From: an uncultured Clostridia bacterium
Lineage (GTDB): Bacteria; Bacillota; Clostridia; Christensenellales; Christensenellaceae
Reading direction: 5' to 3'
DNA length: 44,415 bases
Assembly (NCBI GenBank): GCA_947063485.1
Contig: CAMSSU010000011.1
Span: 1 to 44,415, forward strand
The translations under genes were made by a program, and so were the position numbers. Below are positions 32,501-39,212 of the stretch, in pieces. The notes beneath the pieces were generated by a model, which was not told the origin of the DNA, did not search any database, and saw only the letters and a program-made list of their open reading frames with translations. How positions within the stretch are numbered: position 1 is the stretch's first letter; every line of letters begins with the position of its first letter.

Positions 32501-32933
32501 GCAGCTGGGGGATATCCCCGGCGATGCAGGCCGAAAGGCAGATGAGCCCCTCCTTGTGCTTTTCAATGGTCTGGTAATCGATGCGGGGCTTATAGTAGTA
32601 TCCTTCCACGGATGCGATGGAGCAAAGGCGCATGAGGTTTTTATAGCCCTCGTTATTTTTTGCCAGCAGAATCAGATGCGCATATTCCCGGGCGGCCTGG
32701 CTCTTTTCCCGCAGATCCTCGGCCACATACATCTCGCAGCCGATGATGGGCTTAACGCCTTCCTTTTTGCAGGCGGTATAGAAATCCACCACGCCATACA
32801 TCACGCCGTGATCCGTAATCGCCAGCGCCTTTTGGCCCAGCTCCTTTGCGCGCTTTGGCAGCTCGGAAATTCTCGCCGCTCCATCCAGCAGGCTATATTC
32901 ACTATGGACATGCAAATGCACAAAATCCGGCAT
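29505..32933 (-). CDS. dnaE: DNA polymerase III subunit alpha
   Basis: A C-family replicative polymerase of 1142 aa (usual 1100-1180). The N-terminal PHP domain begins FVHLHVHSEYSLLDGA with the HxH motif and ITDHGVMYG. The palm has the catalytic acidic cluster PDIDIDF at residues 394-400. MSGTHAAAVVIT-like text appears as RQSGTHAAAVVITGEP. The fingers and helix-hairpin-helix region are present, and the C-terminus has an OB-fold (TVELVGILSSLRTRTTKKTR). The ATG at 32933 with AAGGAG six nt upstream is chosen over longer in-frame options in the leader. It is a DnaE1-type enzyme; a PolC would be expected elsewhere if this is a typical Firmicute. Confidence 0.96.
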   Translation of the reverse strand: MPDFVHLHVHSEYSLLDGAARISELPKRAKELGQKALAITDHGVMYGVVDFYTACKKEGVKPIIGCEMYVAEDLREKSQAAREYAHLILLAKNNEGYKNLMRLCSIASVEGYYYKPRIDYQTIEKHKEGLICLSACIAGDIPQLLLSGQKQKAYELAGRLKAMFAEDFYLELQDHGLAEQKRVNPMLIAMGKELGIPLVITNDSHYIRKEDARAQEILMCLQMGRTLEQGGLMETDEFYLKSGEEMSALFLDVPEAIENTAKIAEKCDVEIEMGRIRLPAFDVPEGFTNEGYLEHLVQKGLCERYGQERAQSSELQERARYELKTILDMGFCDYFLIVWDYMDFARRSQIVVGPGRGSAAGSIVAYALHITDIDPLEYNLLFERFLNPERVSMPDIDIDFCIERRGEVIDYVAEKYGKDKVAQIITFGTLGAKQVVRDVARVMRIPVTDADRIAKLIPFALKMTIKKALEQSDKLRMEYQNNPQVHEWLDMAMKVEGMPRQSGTHAAAVVITGEPVTEYAPLALNKKDESITTQYHMNNINDLGLLKMDFLGLRTLTVIRDTLSMIKAGRGIEVDIDHLNLADPKIYEMISSGNTEGIFQLESEGMTNLMTRLLPENLGDIMVGISLFRPGPMAKIPDYIEYKHHPERVKYDHPILEKILKDTYGCMVYQEQVMEIVRDMAGYSLARSDEVRRAMAKKKADVMERERKIFVYGGEGIEGAVARGVPEAVAQHVFDQMMDFAQYAFNKSHACAYAVVAYQTAYLKCYYEPEYMAALLNSFISSSDKLSHYMSYLKRAGIQILLPDINKSGRLFTVEDGKVRFGLSALTGVGDSIELVFEERKKGDYEDFEDFVRRNAGHINKAQIESLILSGAFDFSGARRSQLMMVYEKIYKNAQSEAKLASTGQISLFSFSEETKPQKTPLPDIPEYDDRLRLTLEKEKAGLYLSGHPLAKYADMLAKQKISVADILASADDEEKQRYFESRTVELVGILSSLRTRTTKKTRQMMANATFEDLSGAIGVTVFPAAYANNEANLRTDEICRIKAKVAVGEEPELLLDDIRPYVQKAEETAQKLYLRIPDENLEMIRAIKAVLQSYQGESPVRVAVQKTGKVYSMGDALNVAVSEPLLARLKALVGEENVALK

Positions 32934-33020
32934 GTTCGACTCCTTCTCTTCGGGGCGGCGCCGCCCCGTCTGTTCGCTTTCCTTTTCCAGCGCAGAAAAA
33001 CCTTCCGCACTTTCCCCTAA

Positions 33021-33029
33021 ATTATAACA
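33021..33029 (-). promoter_or_regulatory. Extended -10 promoter of dnaE
   Basis: The minus strand reads TGTTATAAT, a perfect -10 (33021-33026) with the TGn extension. The -35 region (TGGTGA, 18 nt away) is weak. The leader is about 80 nt. Confidence 0.5.
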
Positions 33030-33038
33030 CAAAGCTCT

Positions 33039-33066
33039 TTGCTTTCACCACTTTTTCCTGTATAAT
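33039..33066 (+). promoter_or_regulatory. Promoter of the HAD phosphatase gene
   Basis: TTGCTT (33039-33044), a 16-nt spacer and TATAAT (33061-33066). It lies back to back with the dnaE promoter. Confidence 0.6.
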
Positions 33067-33113
33067 AAATGGGAAATCATTTCAAGAGAAATTGGAGAGG
33101 AAACCGGAATACT

Positions 33114-33929
33114 ATGAGCTATAAGTTAATCGCCATCGATATCGACGGCACGCTTCTGACATCCGAGAAAAAACTGACCGATCACAGCCTTGCCGTCATG
33201 AAGGAGGCAGAGGCCGCTGGGCTGCACTGCGTGCTGGCCACCGGGCGCGTGGCTGCGAACGTCAAGGAAATCTATGGGCCGCTGGGGCTCAAATCCCCCT
33301 GCATTTGCAGCGGCGGCGCACAGGTGGTGGACGGCAATTTCAACATGATCCACACCTGCTATATCCCAAACGAGATCGTCAAGGAAGTTCTGAATTTTGC
33401 AAAAGAGAAAGATGTGCACGTTCAGATCTTCAAAGACGAGAATTTCTATTTTGAAAAATACAGCAAATGGGTAGATATCTACAACGAGATCAGCGGGCTG
33501 ACCCCGGTAGAGACGCCCAATCTGCACGAGATTCCCGTAGCTGAACTGAACACGCCAAAAGTGCTCATTCTGGCAGAGCCGGATCGCCTGCTGGAAGTGC
33601 AGGCAGAGGCCTTGGAGCGCTTCCCCATGCTCAATATCGGGCGCTCCCGCCCCACGTTCCTGGAGATGAACAACCCCGAGGGCAACAAGGGCAATGCGCT
33701 CAAAGCCCTGGAGAAAATGCTCGGCCTGAAAAGGGAAGAGCTCATCGCCATCGGCGATAACCAGATCGACGAGAGCATGATCATCTATGCAGGCCTGGGC
33801 GTCGCCATCGGCAACGCGCTGGATGAGATCAAAGAAGTTTCCGACTACATCGCGCCGGATAACGACCACGAAGGCGTGGCGCATGTCATCGAAAAATTCA
33901 TGCTTGGCCGCGAGCCCAAGGAGTTCTAA
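33114..33929 (+). CDS. Cof-type HAD-IIB phosphatase
   Basis: A 271-aa haloacid dehalogenase hydrolase. Motif I DIDGTLL (residues 8-14, nucleophile Asp8 and acid/base Asp10), motif II LATGR, the IIB cap of about 100 residues, the Lys in GNKGNALKAL, and motif III/IV GDNQIDESMI are all present. Cof/YidA-type enzymes act on sugar phosphates, phosphorylated vitamins or FMN. The substrate here is not predictable. The ATG at 33114 gives the canonical SYKLIAIDIDGTL start; its GGAGAGGA binding site is rather far (about 13 nt). Confidence 0.9.
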   Translation: MSYKLIAIDIDGTLLTSEKKLTDHSLAVMKEAEAAGLHCVLATGRVAANVKEIYGPLGLKSPCICSGGAQVVDGNFNMIHTCYIPNEIVKEVLNFAKEKDVHVQIFKDENFYFEKYSKWVDIYNEISGLTPVETPNLHEIPVAELNTPKVLILAEPDRLLEVQAEALERFPMLNIGRSRPTFLEMNNPEGNKGNALKALEKMLGLKREELIAIGDNQIDESMIIYAGLGVAIGNALDEIKEVSDYIAPDNDHEGVAHVIEKFMLGREPKEF

Positions 33930-34061
33930 TCCTCCGGCTTGCGCCAAACCCCAGGCATCTTTGGAAAAACTGGCAAAAAAACGCATGAGCAAAGCGCCCT
34001 GCTTTTGTTCCCATTGCAAACGGGCTGCTGCCCCATTTTCATGAAACGAGGATGTAAAACC

Positions 34062-34976
34062 ATGAAACGTTCCATTCGATTGAGCAAATTTGTCAGCGAG
34101 CTGGAGCTCACTTCGCTCTACAAAGGGGAAAAGACTTCCTTCACAGTCGATACCAGTGAGCTCAACCGCCCTGGTTTGCAGCTTTCCGGCTTTTTTGAGC
34201 ATTTCTCTTCCGAGCGCATTCAGCTGTTTGGCATGGGCGAGATGACCTATCTCTCCACGCTCCCGCCGGAAGTTGCCGGCGAGCGGCTGGAACGCATGTT
34301 GGCCTACGATATTCCGGCCATCATCATCTCCCGGAATTTGCAGCCCTCGGAGGATTTTATCCGCCTTGCAAACGAGCACGATATTCCGCTGCTGCTTTCG
34401 GATAAGCCGACTTCCAAAATCTCCCACGACGCCATCCTGTTTTTGGATAACGAGCTGGCACCCAGTATTGCGCGGCATGGCGGGCTGATGGATATTTACG
34501 GCGTCGGCGTGTTCATCACGGGTGAATCCGGCGTAGGCAAGAGCGAGGCGGCGCTGGAACTGGTCAAGCGCGGGCACCGCCTGGTCGCAGACGACGTGGT
34601 CGAAATCCGCAAAATTTCGGATACCACGCTGGTCGGCCGCTCTCCGGATGTCATCCGGCATTTGATGGAAATCCGCGGACTAGGGCTGGTGGACGTCTCC
34701 GTGCTGTATGGCATGGGCGCCGTCATGGTGGATAAGACCATCACGCTCTGCGTGCACCTGGAGCTGGGCGACGTGCAGGATATCGATCGCCTGGGCATTG
34801 CGGAGGATCACGTGCGGCTGCTGGGCATCGATGTGCCCAAGATCACCATTCCCGTCCGCCCGGGCAGGAATATCGCCATCATCATGGAAGTTGCGGCCAT
34901 GAACTTCCGGCTCAAATCCCTGGGGCACAACCCAGCCGATATGCTGGATCAGAAGATGCTGGCCTTGCTTGGCTAG
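34062..34976 (+). CDS. hprK: HPr kinase/phosphorylase
   Basis: A 304-aa bifunctional enzyme that phosphorylates or dephosphorylates Ser46 of HPr-type proteins and so controls CcpA-dependent carbon catabolite repression. The Walker A GESGVGKS is at residues 154-161. The catalytic His lies in SKISHDAILFLD, just before it. The HprK signature around LMEIRGLGLVDVSVLYG is complete. The ATG at 34062 has GAGGATG upstream; a second ATG at 34041 (seven codons longer) is possible. It is followed by whiA (75 nt) and an HPr-like gene whose product keeps Ser46, the probable local substrate. Confidence 0.95.
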   Translation: MKRSIRLSKFVSELELTSLYKGEKTSFTVDTSELNRPGLQLSGFFEHFSSERIQLFGMGEMTYLSTLPPEVAGERLERMLAYDIPAIIISRNLQPSEDFIRLANEHDIPLLLSDKPTSKISHDAILFLDNELAPSIARHGGLMDIYGVGVFITGESGVGKSEAALELVKRGHRLVADDVVEIRKISDTTLVGRSPDVIRHLMEIRGLGLVDVSVLYGMGAVMVDKTITLCVHLELGDVQDIDRLGIAEDHVRLLGIDVPKITIPVRPGRNIAIIMEVAAMNFRLKSLGHNPADMLDQKMLALLG

Positions 34977-34988
34977 AAATACCGCTTA

Positions 34989-35023
34989 AAATGGGCCGGG
35001 GCTCTTGCTTCTGCCCTTTTTTC
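34989..35023 (+). terminator. Weak hairpin with T-run between hprK and whiA
   Basis: GGGC near 34993 and GCCC just before TTTTTT (35018-35023) can form a short stem with a long loop, 40 nt before whiA. Only partial termination or attenuation seems likely. Confidence 0.3.
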
Positions 35024-35051
35024 ATCTCTTCCGAAAAGGAGGCCATCTGCC

Positions 35052-36002
35052 ATGTCGTTTTCCTCTCAGATTAAAGCAGAGCTTTGCCGCCAGGGTCAAA
35101 AAGACGATGCCTGCGCTCTGGCAGAGCTCGCGGGCATTCTGCACACCGGCGGCATCTTAAGCTTTGGCTCGGGCAAGCCCGCGCTTTTGCTCAATACCGA
35201 GCACAGCGATATCGTTACCCGGATTTTCGCTCTGGCCAAGCGCTGTTTTTCCATCGACTGCGAGCTGAGCCGCAAGCAGGGGCTGAAAAAAGCCGAGACC
35301 TACTGCATCCGGCTTTGCCTTCCCCATTTCCCCGACGCGCTGGAGGCGCTGGCGCTCTCGCTCTCCCTAGGCATTGGCCCGGATGAGGCCCGCTTTGCCG
35401 CGCTTTGTGCACCTGCCGGATGCCAGGAGGCCTTTCTTCGTGGCGCATTTTTGGGAGGCGGCAGTATGAGCGATCCAAAGAAGGCCTACCATCTGGAATT
35501 CGTCTCCGGGAGCGCGGCTGTGGCCGAGGAGATCCGCCGGCTGCTCTGCGGCCTGGGCCTTGGGGCAGGCGCAATGCCCCGCCGGGAAAACCATATGGCC
35601 TATATCAAGGGCATCGAGGATATCATCACGCTTCTGACGCTTCTGGGCGCTCATTCCGCTGTGCTGGAGCTGGAAAATATCCGCATTCTCAAGGGCATCC
35701 GCAACAACGTCAACCGGCAGATCAACTGCGAAAACGCCAACATCGATAAAACCGTGCGCTCTGCCCTGGCGCAGGTCGAGAATATCCGGCTCATCGAAGC
35801 CAGCATCGGCCTGGCGTCTCTGCCCAGCGGGCTGCAGGAGACGGCCGAGCTGCGCCTGCAAAACCCAGAGGCATCCCTTTCCGAGCTGGCTGCGCTTTCC
35901 GGGGAAGGTTCGCGCTCGCGCATCAACCACAGGCTGCGCCGTCTCTCGGAAATCGCACAGGAACTGCGTGAAAAAGGAAAAATTCCGCCGGCACTTCTGT
36001 AA
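35052..36002 (+). CDS. whiA: WhiA, DNA-binding protein with LAGLIDADG and HTH domains
   Basis: A 316-aa protein. The N-terminus (SFSSQIKAELCRQ) is the standard WhiA opening. The central degenerate LAGLIDADG homing-endonuclease-like part includes AFLRGAFLGGGSMSDPKKAYHLEF. The C-terminal helix-turn-helix contains RQINCENANIDKTVRSALAQ, then LPSGLQETAELRLQNPEASL and SGEGSRSRINHRLRRL. WhiA controls sporulation genes in actinomycetes and affects chromosome segregation and division in Bacillus. AAAAGGAGG lies upstream. Its usual neighbours rapZ and yvcK are not adjacent; hprK and an HPr-like gene flank it. Confidence 0.95.
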   Translation: MSFSSQIKAELCRQGQKDDACALAELAGILHTGGILSFGSGKPALLLNTEHSDIVTRIFALAKRCFSIDCELSRKQGLKKAETYCIRLCLPHFPDALEALALSLSLGIGPDEARFAALCAPAGCQEAFLRGAFLGGGSMSDPKKAYHLEFVSGSAAVAEEIRRLLCGLGLGAGAMPRRENHMAYIKGIEDIITLLTLLGAHSAVLELENIRILKGIRNNVNRQINCENANIDKTVRSALAQVENIRLIEASIGLASLPSGLQETAELRLQNPEASLSELAALSGEGSRSRINHRLRRLSEIAQELREKGKIPPALL

Positions 36003-36018
36003 ATTTGCATAAAAAAAG

Positions 36019-36046
36019 AGGATTTCCGCCCGCGGCATGGAATCCT
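36019..36046 (+). promoter_or_regulatory. Hairpin in the whiA/HPr-like intergenic region
   Basis: AGGATTTCC (36019-36027) can pair with GGAATCCT (36039-36046) with one bulged base. No T-run follows directly, so it is not a standard terminator. It may be an mRNA processing or stability element. Confidence 0.25.
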
Positions 36047-36108
36047 TATAAGAGAGAGTTTTCATCGCATCTTATCATACCCAAAACATCACAACGGGAG
36101 GCAAGACA

Positions 36109-36375
36109 ATGCTATATAAGGAAATTACCATCAAAAATGAGCTTGGGCTGAAATCCAGCGTTGCCGCAAGATTCGTGCAGACGGCCGGGCAGTTCAAATC
36201 CCAAATCCTCATCGAATCTGAAAACAAGAAGATCAACGCCAAGAGCATTATGGGCGTATTGCTTCTGGGCATAAAGCAGGGAGAATCCATCTATGTTCTG
36301 GCCAACGGCGTAGATGAAAAAGAGGCTCTGGATGCTCTGGAAGAGCTGGCCAGCAAGGAAAGCTTCGAAGATTAA
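36109..36375 (+). CDS. HPr-like protein lacking His15 (Crh-type)
   Basis: An 88-aa protein with the complete HPr fold. In HPr, residues 13-18 read G-(I/L)-H-A-R-P and His15 takes phosphate from enzyme I. Here residues 13-18 are GLKSSV, so His15 is Lys, Arg17 is Ser and Pro18 is Val, and PTS phosphotransfer should be impossible. The regulatory site is intact: Ser46 in NAKSIMGVL, with Ile47 and Met48, the surface seen by HprK and CcpA. This is the same logic as Bacillus Crh (Gln15), which likewise lies after whiA. GGGAGG precedes the ATG. It is most probably a regulatory HprK substrate. A catalytic HPr must be encoded elsewhere. Confidence 0.88.
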   Translation: MLYKEITIKNELGLKSSVAARFVQTAGQFKSQILIESENKKINAKSIMGVLLLGIKQGESIYVLANGVDEKEALDALEELASKESFED

Positions 36376-36395
36376 GGCAGGAATTCTGCCGGCAG

Positions 36396-36429
36396 AAAGT
36401 GGAATTGCGACAGGCAGTTCCACTTTTTT
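36396..36429 (+). terminator. Terminator after the HPr-like gene
   Basis: AAAGTGGAA (36396-36404) and TTCCACTTT (36418-36426), plus an inner TGC/GCA pair, form a hairpin ending in a T-run. It lies between the HPr-like gene and cytidine deaminase. Confidence 0.85.
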
Positions 36430-36456
36430 TATTTTGCCAAGCAAAAGGAGAGAAAA

Positions 36457-36828
36457 ATGGAATTTACAGAGTTATACGAGATTGCCAAAAACACGCTGAA
36501 CCCGCGTCAGCTGACAGAAGATTCCTCTGCCGGCGGCGTCGCCGCGGCGCTGATGACGGACAAAGGGAACATTTATTGCGGCGTTTGCATCGACGTCCCC
36601 TGCTCCATGGGCTTTTGCGCAGAGCACGCCGCCATTGCCGCTATGGTAACGGCCGGAGAAAACCGCATCGAGAAGCTGGTCGCCGTCTATCAGGATGGTT
36701 CCATCGTCCCTCCCTGCGGACGCTGTCGGGAGTTCGTCTGCCAGCTGCACCCGGAAAACTATCTCTGCCAGGTTCAGCTGGCGGATCGGGTCGCGCGCAT
36801 GGAAGAGCTGCTGCCAGATTGCTGGTGA
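36457..36828 (+). CDS. Cytidine deaminase-like protein
   Basis: A 123-aa zinc deaminase. The catalytic CAE motif is at residues 54-56 (GFCAEHAAI) and the PCxxC motif at 86-90 (PPCGRCRE), giving the Cys-Cys-Cys zinc site of tetrameric cytidine deaminases. It is slightly shorter than typical Cdd (about 130 aa). Its N-terminal half ([20 protein letters not shown]) differs somewhat from the usual YSxFxVGAALL substrate loop, so a blasticidin-S-deaminase-like or other specificity is possible. AAAGGAG precedes the ATG. The upstream terminator suggests it depends on read-through or its own promoter, which I cannot identify. Confidence 0.8.
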   Translation: MEFTELYEIAKNTLNPRQLTEDSSAGGVAAALMTDKGNIYCGVCIDVPCSMGFCAEHAAIAAMVTAGENRIEKLVAVYQDGSIVPPCGRCREFVCQLHPENYLCQVQLADRVARMEELLPDCW

Positions 36829-36835
36829 GGCGCAT

Positions 36836-36873
36836 AAAAAGAGAGCATCTGCCCAGGGCGGATGCTCTCTTTT
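36836..36873. terminator. Bidirectional terminator
   Basis: AAAAGAGAGCATC (36837-36849) pairs with GATGCTCTCTTTT (36861-36873), a 13-bp stem, between the converging cytidine deaminase and acetyltransferase genes. Confidence 0.92.
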
Positions 36874-36883
36874 GGTTTGCACT

Positions 36884-37348
36884 CTATAATTCGGCCCACA
36901 TGGTCTGCACCACCGGGCGGAACCCCTCCCGCTCATAGAGGTGGTTTGCAACCTCGTTTTTGCAGAGAGAATCCAGCTTCATGCGGAAAATGCCCCGCTC
37001 CCTGGCCCAGTTTTTGCAGGCCTCCAGCAGTGCGCTTCCAATCCCCATGCCTCTGCTTTCCGGCAGCAAAACCAGGTCGCTCAGATAGGCAAATTTGCCA
37101 GGCACCAGGTAGTTTTCCTCCGGCTTTGGCTCGCACTGCCAAACGCAGGCAAAGCCCACAATCTTCCCTGCCGTCTCTGCCAGAAAAATATCCTTGGTCT
37201 CCTCCAAAACTGCCTGGCGCATGGGCGCCTCTTTCTGCTCGGCAACAGCAAAATACCCCGGCTCCAATGCCGACATATCCAGCGAAAGCTGATAGCCCAT
37301 GCGGCAAATTTCCTTCAAATCTTCCAGGCCCGCTTTTCTAATCTCCAT
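36884..37348 (-). CDS. GNAT family acetyltransferase
   Basis: A 154-aa GNAT protein. Beta-4 and the acetyl-CoA loop are clear: KFAYLSDLVLLPESRGMGIGSALLEACKNWARERG, with RGMGIG as the Q/RxxGxG motif. The late strand and helix are MKLDSLCKNEVANHLYEREGF, the common pattern of small-molecule or peptide N-acetyltransferases. The acceptor is unknown. The ATG at 37348 has GGGGAGGAG upstream. It lies 23 nt after the ANTAR regulator gene in the same direction and so is probably transcribed with it. Confidence 0.83.
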   Translation of the reverse strand: MEIRKAGLEDLKEICRMGYQLSLDMSALEPGYFAVAEQKEAPMRQAVLEETKDIFLAETAGKIVGFACVWQCEPKPEENYLVPGKFAYLSDLVLLPESRGMGIGSALLEACKNWARERGIFRMKLDSLCKNEVANHLYEREGFRPVVQTMWAEL

Positions 37349-37371
37349 CTTGCTCCTCCCCTGCTCAATGC

Positions 37372-37953
37372 TCAAAACTCCGAGAGATACGCCTCATGCG
37401 TCTCATACGTCTTCAAAATATCCTCTGCGATCTCTCGCTGAGAGAGCCGCATATCCATGGCCCGCTTTTGAATATAGCGGTGCGCCCGCTCCTCATCCAT
37501 GCCCAAAACCGCCACCAGGCAGCATTTTGCCCGATCTAGGATCTTAAAATCTTCCAGGCGCTGGCGCAGCTGCTCGTTTTGCTTTTGCAGCGCGGTAAAT
37601 TTCCGGGAAATGCTGAGCGCCATGCGGATTCCCATGGCCAGCTCCTTGCTGGAAAGCGGCGCGCAGAGCACCACACAGCGCGCTGTTAAAAGCTGCCGCT
37701 CTGCCCGCGGCGCCTCCGCCCGGGTAGTCAGCAGTGCGCTGGCAATGCCCCTCTCTCCCAGGCTTTTCAAAAAGAGCATCTGCGCATCCGTGCACCGCCC
37801 GCTCACAAGCAGCACAAACCCCGCCCCTTCCAGGCTCTCCTGAGCCGAGGCGATGGTTCTGGCCTGCTTTGCCTCTCCTGCGCCGGCAGCAGAGAGTGCC
37901 GCATCTATGGTGTTTTGAAGCTCGCCGGGAGCGGCGATGACTAGGCTTTTCAT
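37372..37953 (-). CDS. ANTAR-domain RNA-binding regulator with pseudo-receiver
   Basis: A 193-aa protein. Residues about 1-115 look like a receiver fold, but the phospho-acceptor region (GFVLLVSGRC) has no aspartate, so it is a pseudo-receiver. A coiled coil (FTALQKQNEQLRQRLEDFKI) leads into the C-terminal ANTAR domain, with LDRAKCCLVAVLGMDEERAHRYIQKRAMDMRLSQREIAEDIL. ANTAR proteins bind two-hairpin RNA elements and prevent transcription termination. No such element is obvious here. The gene has a consensus -35 and a -10 only 6 nt before the ATG, so the mRNA may be leaderless. It is divergent from an orphan solute-binding protein. Confidence 0.85.
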   Translation of the reverse strand: MKSLVIAAPGELQNTIDAALSAAGAGEAKQARTIASAQESLEGAGFVLLVSGRCTDAQMLFLKSLGERGIASALLTTRAEAPRAERQLLTARCVVLCAPLSSKELAMGIRMALSISRKFTALQKQNEQLRQRLEDFKILDRAKCCLVAVLGMDEERAHRYIQKRAMDMRLSQREIAEDILKTYETHEAYLSEF

Positions 37954-37959
37954 ATTCGC

Positions 37960-37989
37960 ATTCTATCCCACCTCTCCCTGCTTTGTCAA
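37960..37989 (-). promoter_or_regulatory. Promoter of the ANTAR regulator gene (leaderless geometry)
   Basis: The minus strand has a perfect -35 TTGACA (37984-37989), an 18-nt spacer and -10 TAGAAT (37960-37965). The start codon begins 6 nt after the -10, where transcription is expected to start. No ribosome binding site is present. Confidence 0.7.
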
Positions 37990-38061
37990 CCGCCGTGCAA
38001 ACTAATAAACCGCGCTGGCCGCGAATATAGTGAATAAGAAACCTATCTGGGAGGCGCGGCC

Positions 38062-39144
38062 TTGAAAAAGTTCTTTTCTCTTGTCGTATGTATTTTGAGC
38101 ATCGCATTTTTGCTGATGGCCCCGGCTTTTATCGCCGGCGGCATCCATAAGAACGTCTATACCCTGCGGGCGGAGAAGCTGGCCAATCAATATACCGGCT
38201 CTTTGCAGATTTGGCACATCGTCTCGTTTAAGACGGGCGGGGAAAGCGGCGTCTCCTATCTCAAAAGCCGGGCAGCCGAGTTTGAGAAAAACAATCCCTA
38301 CGTTTTTATCGACGTCGTCGGCATGACGCCGGAGGAGGCAGAGCAGCGCCTGGCGGCTGGGGAGCGGCCGGATATTTTTTCCTTTCCCCTGGGCTTTCCG
38401 TTGGAGCATCTGCTGGCCGAGCTTAAGGAGCCGGAAGAGGCGCTGCTCCCTTCTCTCTGTGAAACCGGAAAAAAGGGAGATCAGTTCCTGGCCTATCCCT
38501 ATATGATGGGGTTTTATACCATCACCGTCAACCAGGAGATCTATTTCTCCTCCGGCGCTTCCCTGCCCATCGGCACGGGCCTGCCTCGGGCGAATTTCAA
38601 TTATCTGGTCTACCATGCCGAGCAAAACTGGAAGGCGGAAGATGCCAAGGCCTTGAGCCTTTGCAATACCTATGCTCTTTCTCCGCTCAAGACGCTGGAG
38701 CATTTTCGGGAAGAGGGGGAAAATAACTTCCTCATCGGCGGGCCTCCGGCGGATTATGCGCCCGATCCCGCCGCTTTTGCCGCCGATGGGACGGATCGCT
38801 TTCTCAAGGGCAAGGCGGCGCTTCTGCTGGCGCCGGCATCGGATTATGAAAAGCTGCTGCTGGATCAGCGGGCCAACTCCCTCAGCCTCACGGCTCTGAC
38901 CTTTTCCGATTATACGGATCTCGTGCAGTTTGTGGGCGTCTGCCAGACGCAGGATTCCGCCAAGCAGGCCATGTGCCAGAATTTCGCCGCTTCCCTGCTT
39001 AGGCGCAAGGCGCAGAAAGGGCTGGAAAACCTGAAAATGCTGCCCGCCGTGCAGCTGGAGGGCGTCTACGAAGGGCAGACGCTTTATCTGGAGGAATACG
39101 AGCGGCTAGCCACCTCTGCCGTCATCCCAGAAGCCTTTGAATAG
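38062..39144 (+). CDS. Extracellular solute-binding protein-like, orphan
   Basis: A 360-aa exported protein. A hydrophobic N-terminus (FFSLVVCILSIAFLLMAPAF) without a lipobox serves as signal peptide or anchor. The rest follows the ABC-transporter solute-binding layout: strand SLQIWHIVSF, a helix SYLKSRAAEFEKNNPYVFID, then ERPDIFSFPLGF and AYPYMMGFYTITVNQEIYF, and a later FLKGKAALLLAPASDYEKLL. The start is TTG, with GGGAGG seven nt upstream and no suitable ATG nearby. No permease or ATPase gene is adjacent, so either it serves a transporter elsewhere or it is a sensor. It is divergent from the ANTAR gene. Confidence 0.75.
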   Translation: MKKFFSLVVCILSIAFLLMAPAFIAGGIHKNVYTLRAEKLANQYTGSLQIWHIVSFKTGGESGVSYLKSRAAEFEKNNPYVFIDVVGMTPEEAEQRLAAGERPDIFSFPLGFPLEHLLAELKEPEEALLPSLCETGKKGDQFLAYPYMMGFYTITVNQEIYFSSGASLPIGTGLPRANFNYLVYHAEQNWKAEDAKALSLCNTYALSPLKTLEHFREEGENNFLIGGPPADYAPDPAAFAADGTDRFLKGKAALLLAPASDYEKLLLDQRANSLSLTALTFSDYTDLVQFVGVCQTQDSAKQAMCQNFAASLLRRKAQKGLENLKMLPAVQLEGVYEGQTLYLEEYERLATSAVIPEAFE

Positions 39145-39177
39145 AGCGCTCCCGGCGGCAAAATTTCGCCTGGGCGC

Positions 39178-39206
39178 TTGTTGTCTGGAAAGGATTCGTG
39201 TAAAAT
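39178..39206 (+). promoter_or_regulatory. Promoter of murB (leaderless geometry)
   Basis: TTGTTG (39178-39183), a 17-nt spacer and TAAAAT (39201-39206). The murB ATG is 6 nt after the -10, so the predicted start site falls on or next to it. Confidence 0.6.
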
Positions 39207-39212
39207 AGAGGT

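Noticed and set aside
33126..34661. Open frame of 511 codons on the minus strand opposite the HAD and hprK genes
   Set aside because: It spans two clear plus-strand genes and their gap and shows no domain; it is a compositional shadow.
36457..36828. Cytidine deaminase as an antiphage or editing deaminase
   Set aside because: The CAE and PCxxC motifs and the 123-aa size fit a metabolic nucleoside deaminase; no defence genes adjoin.
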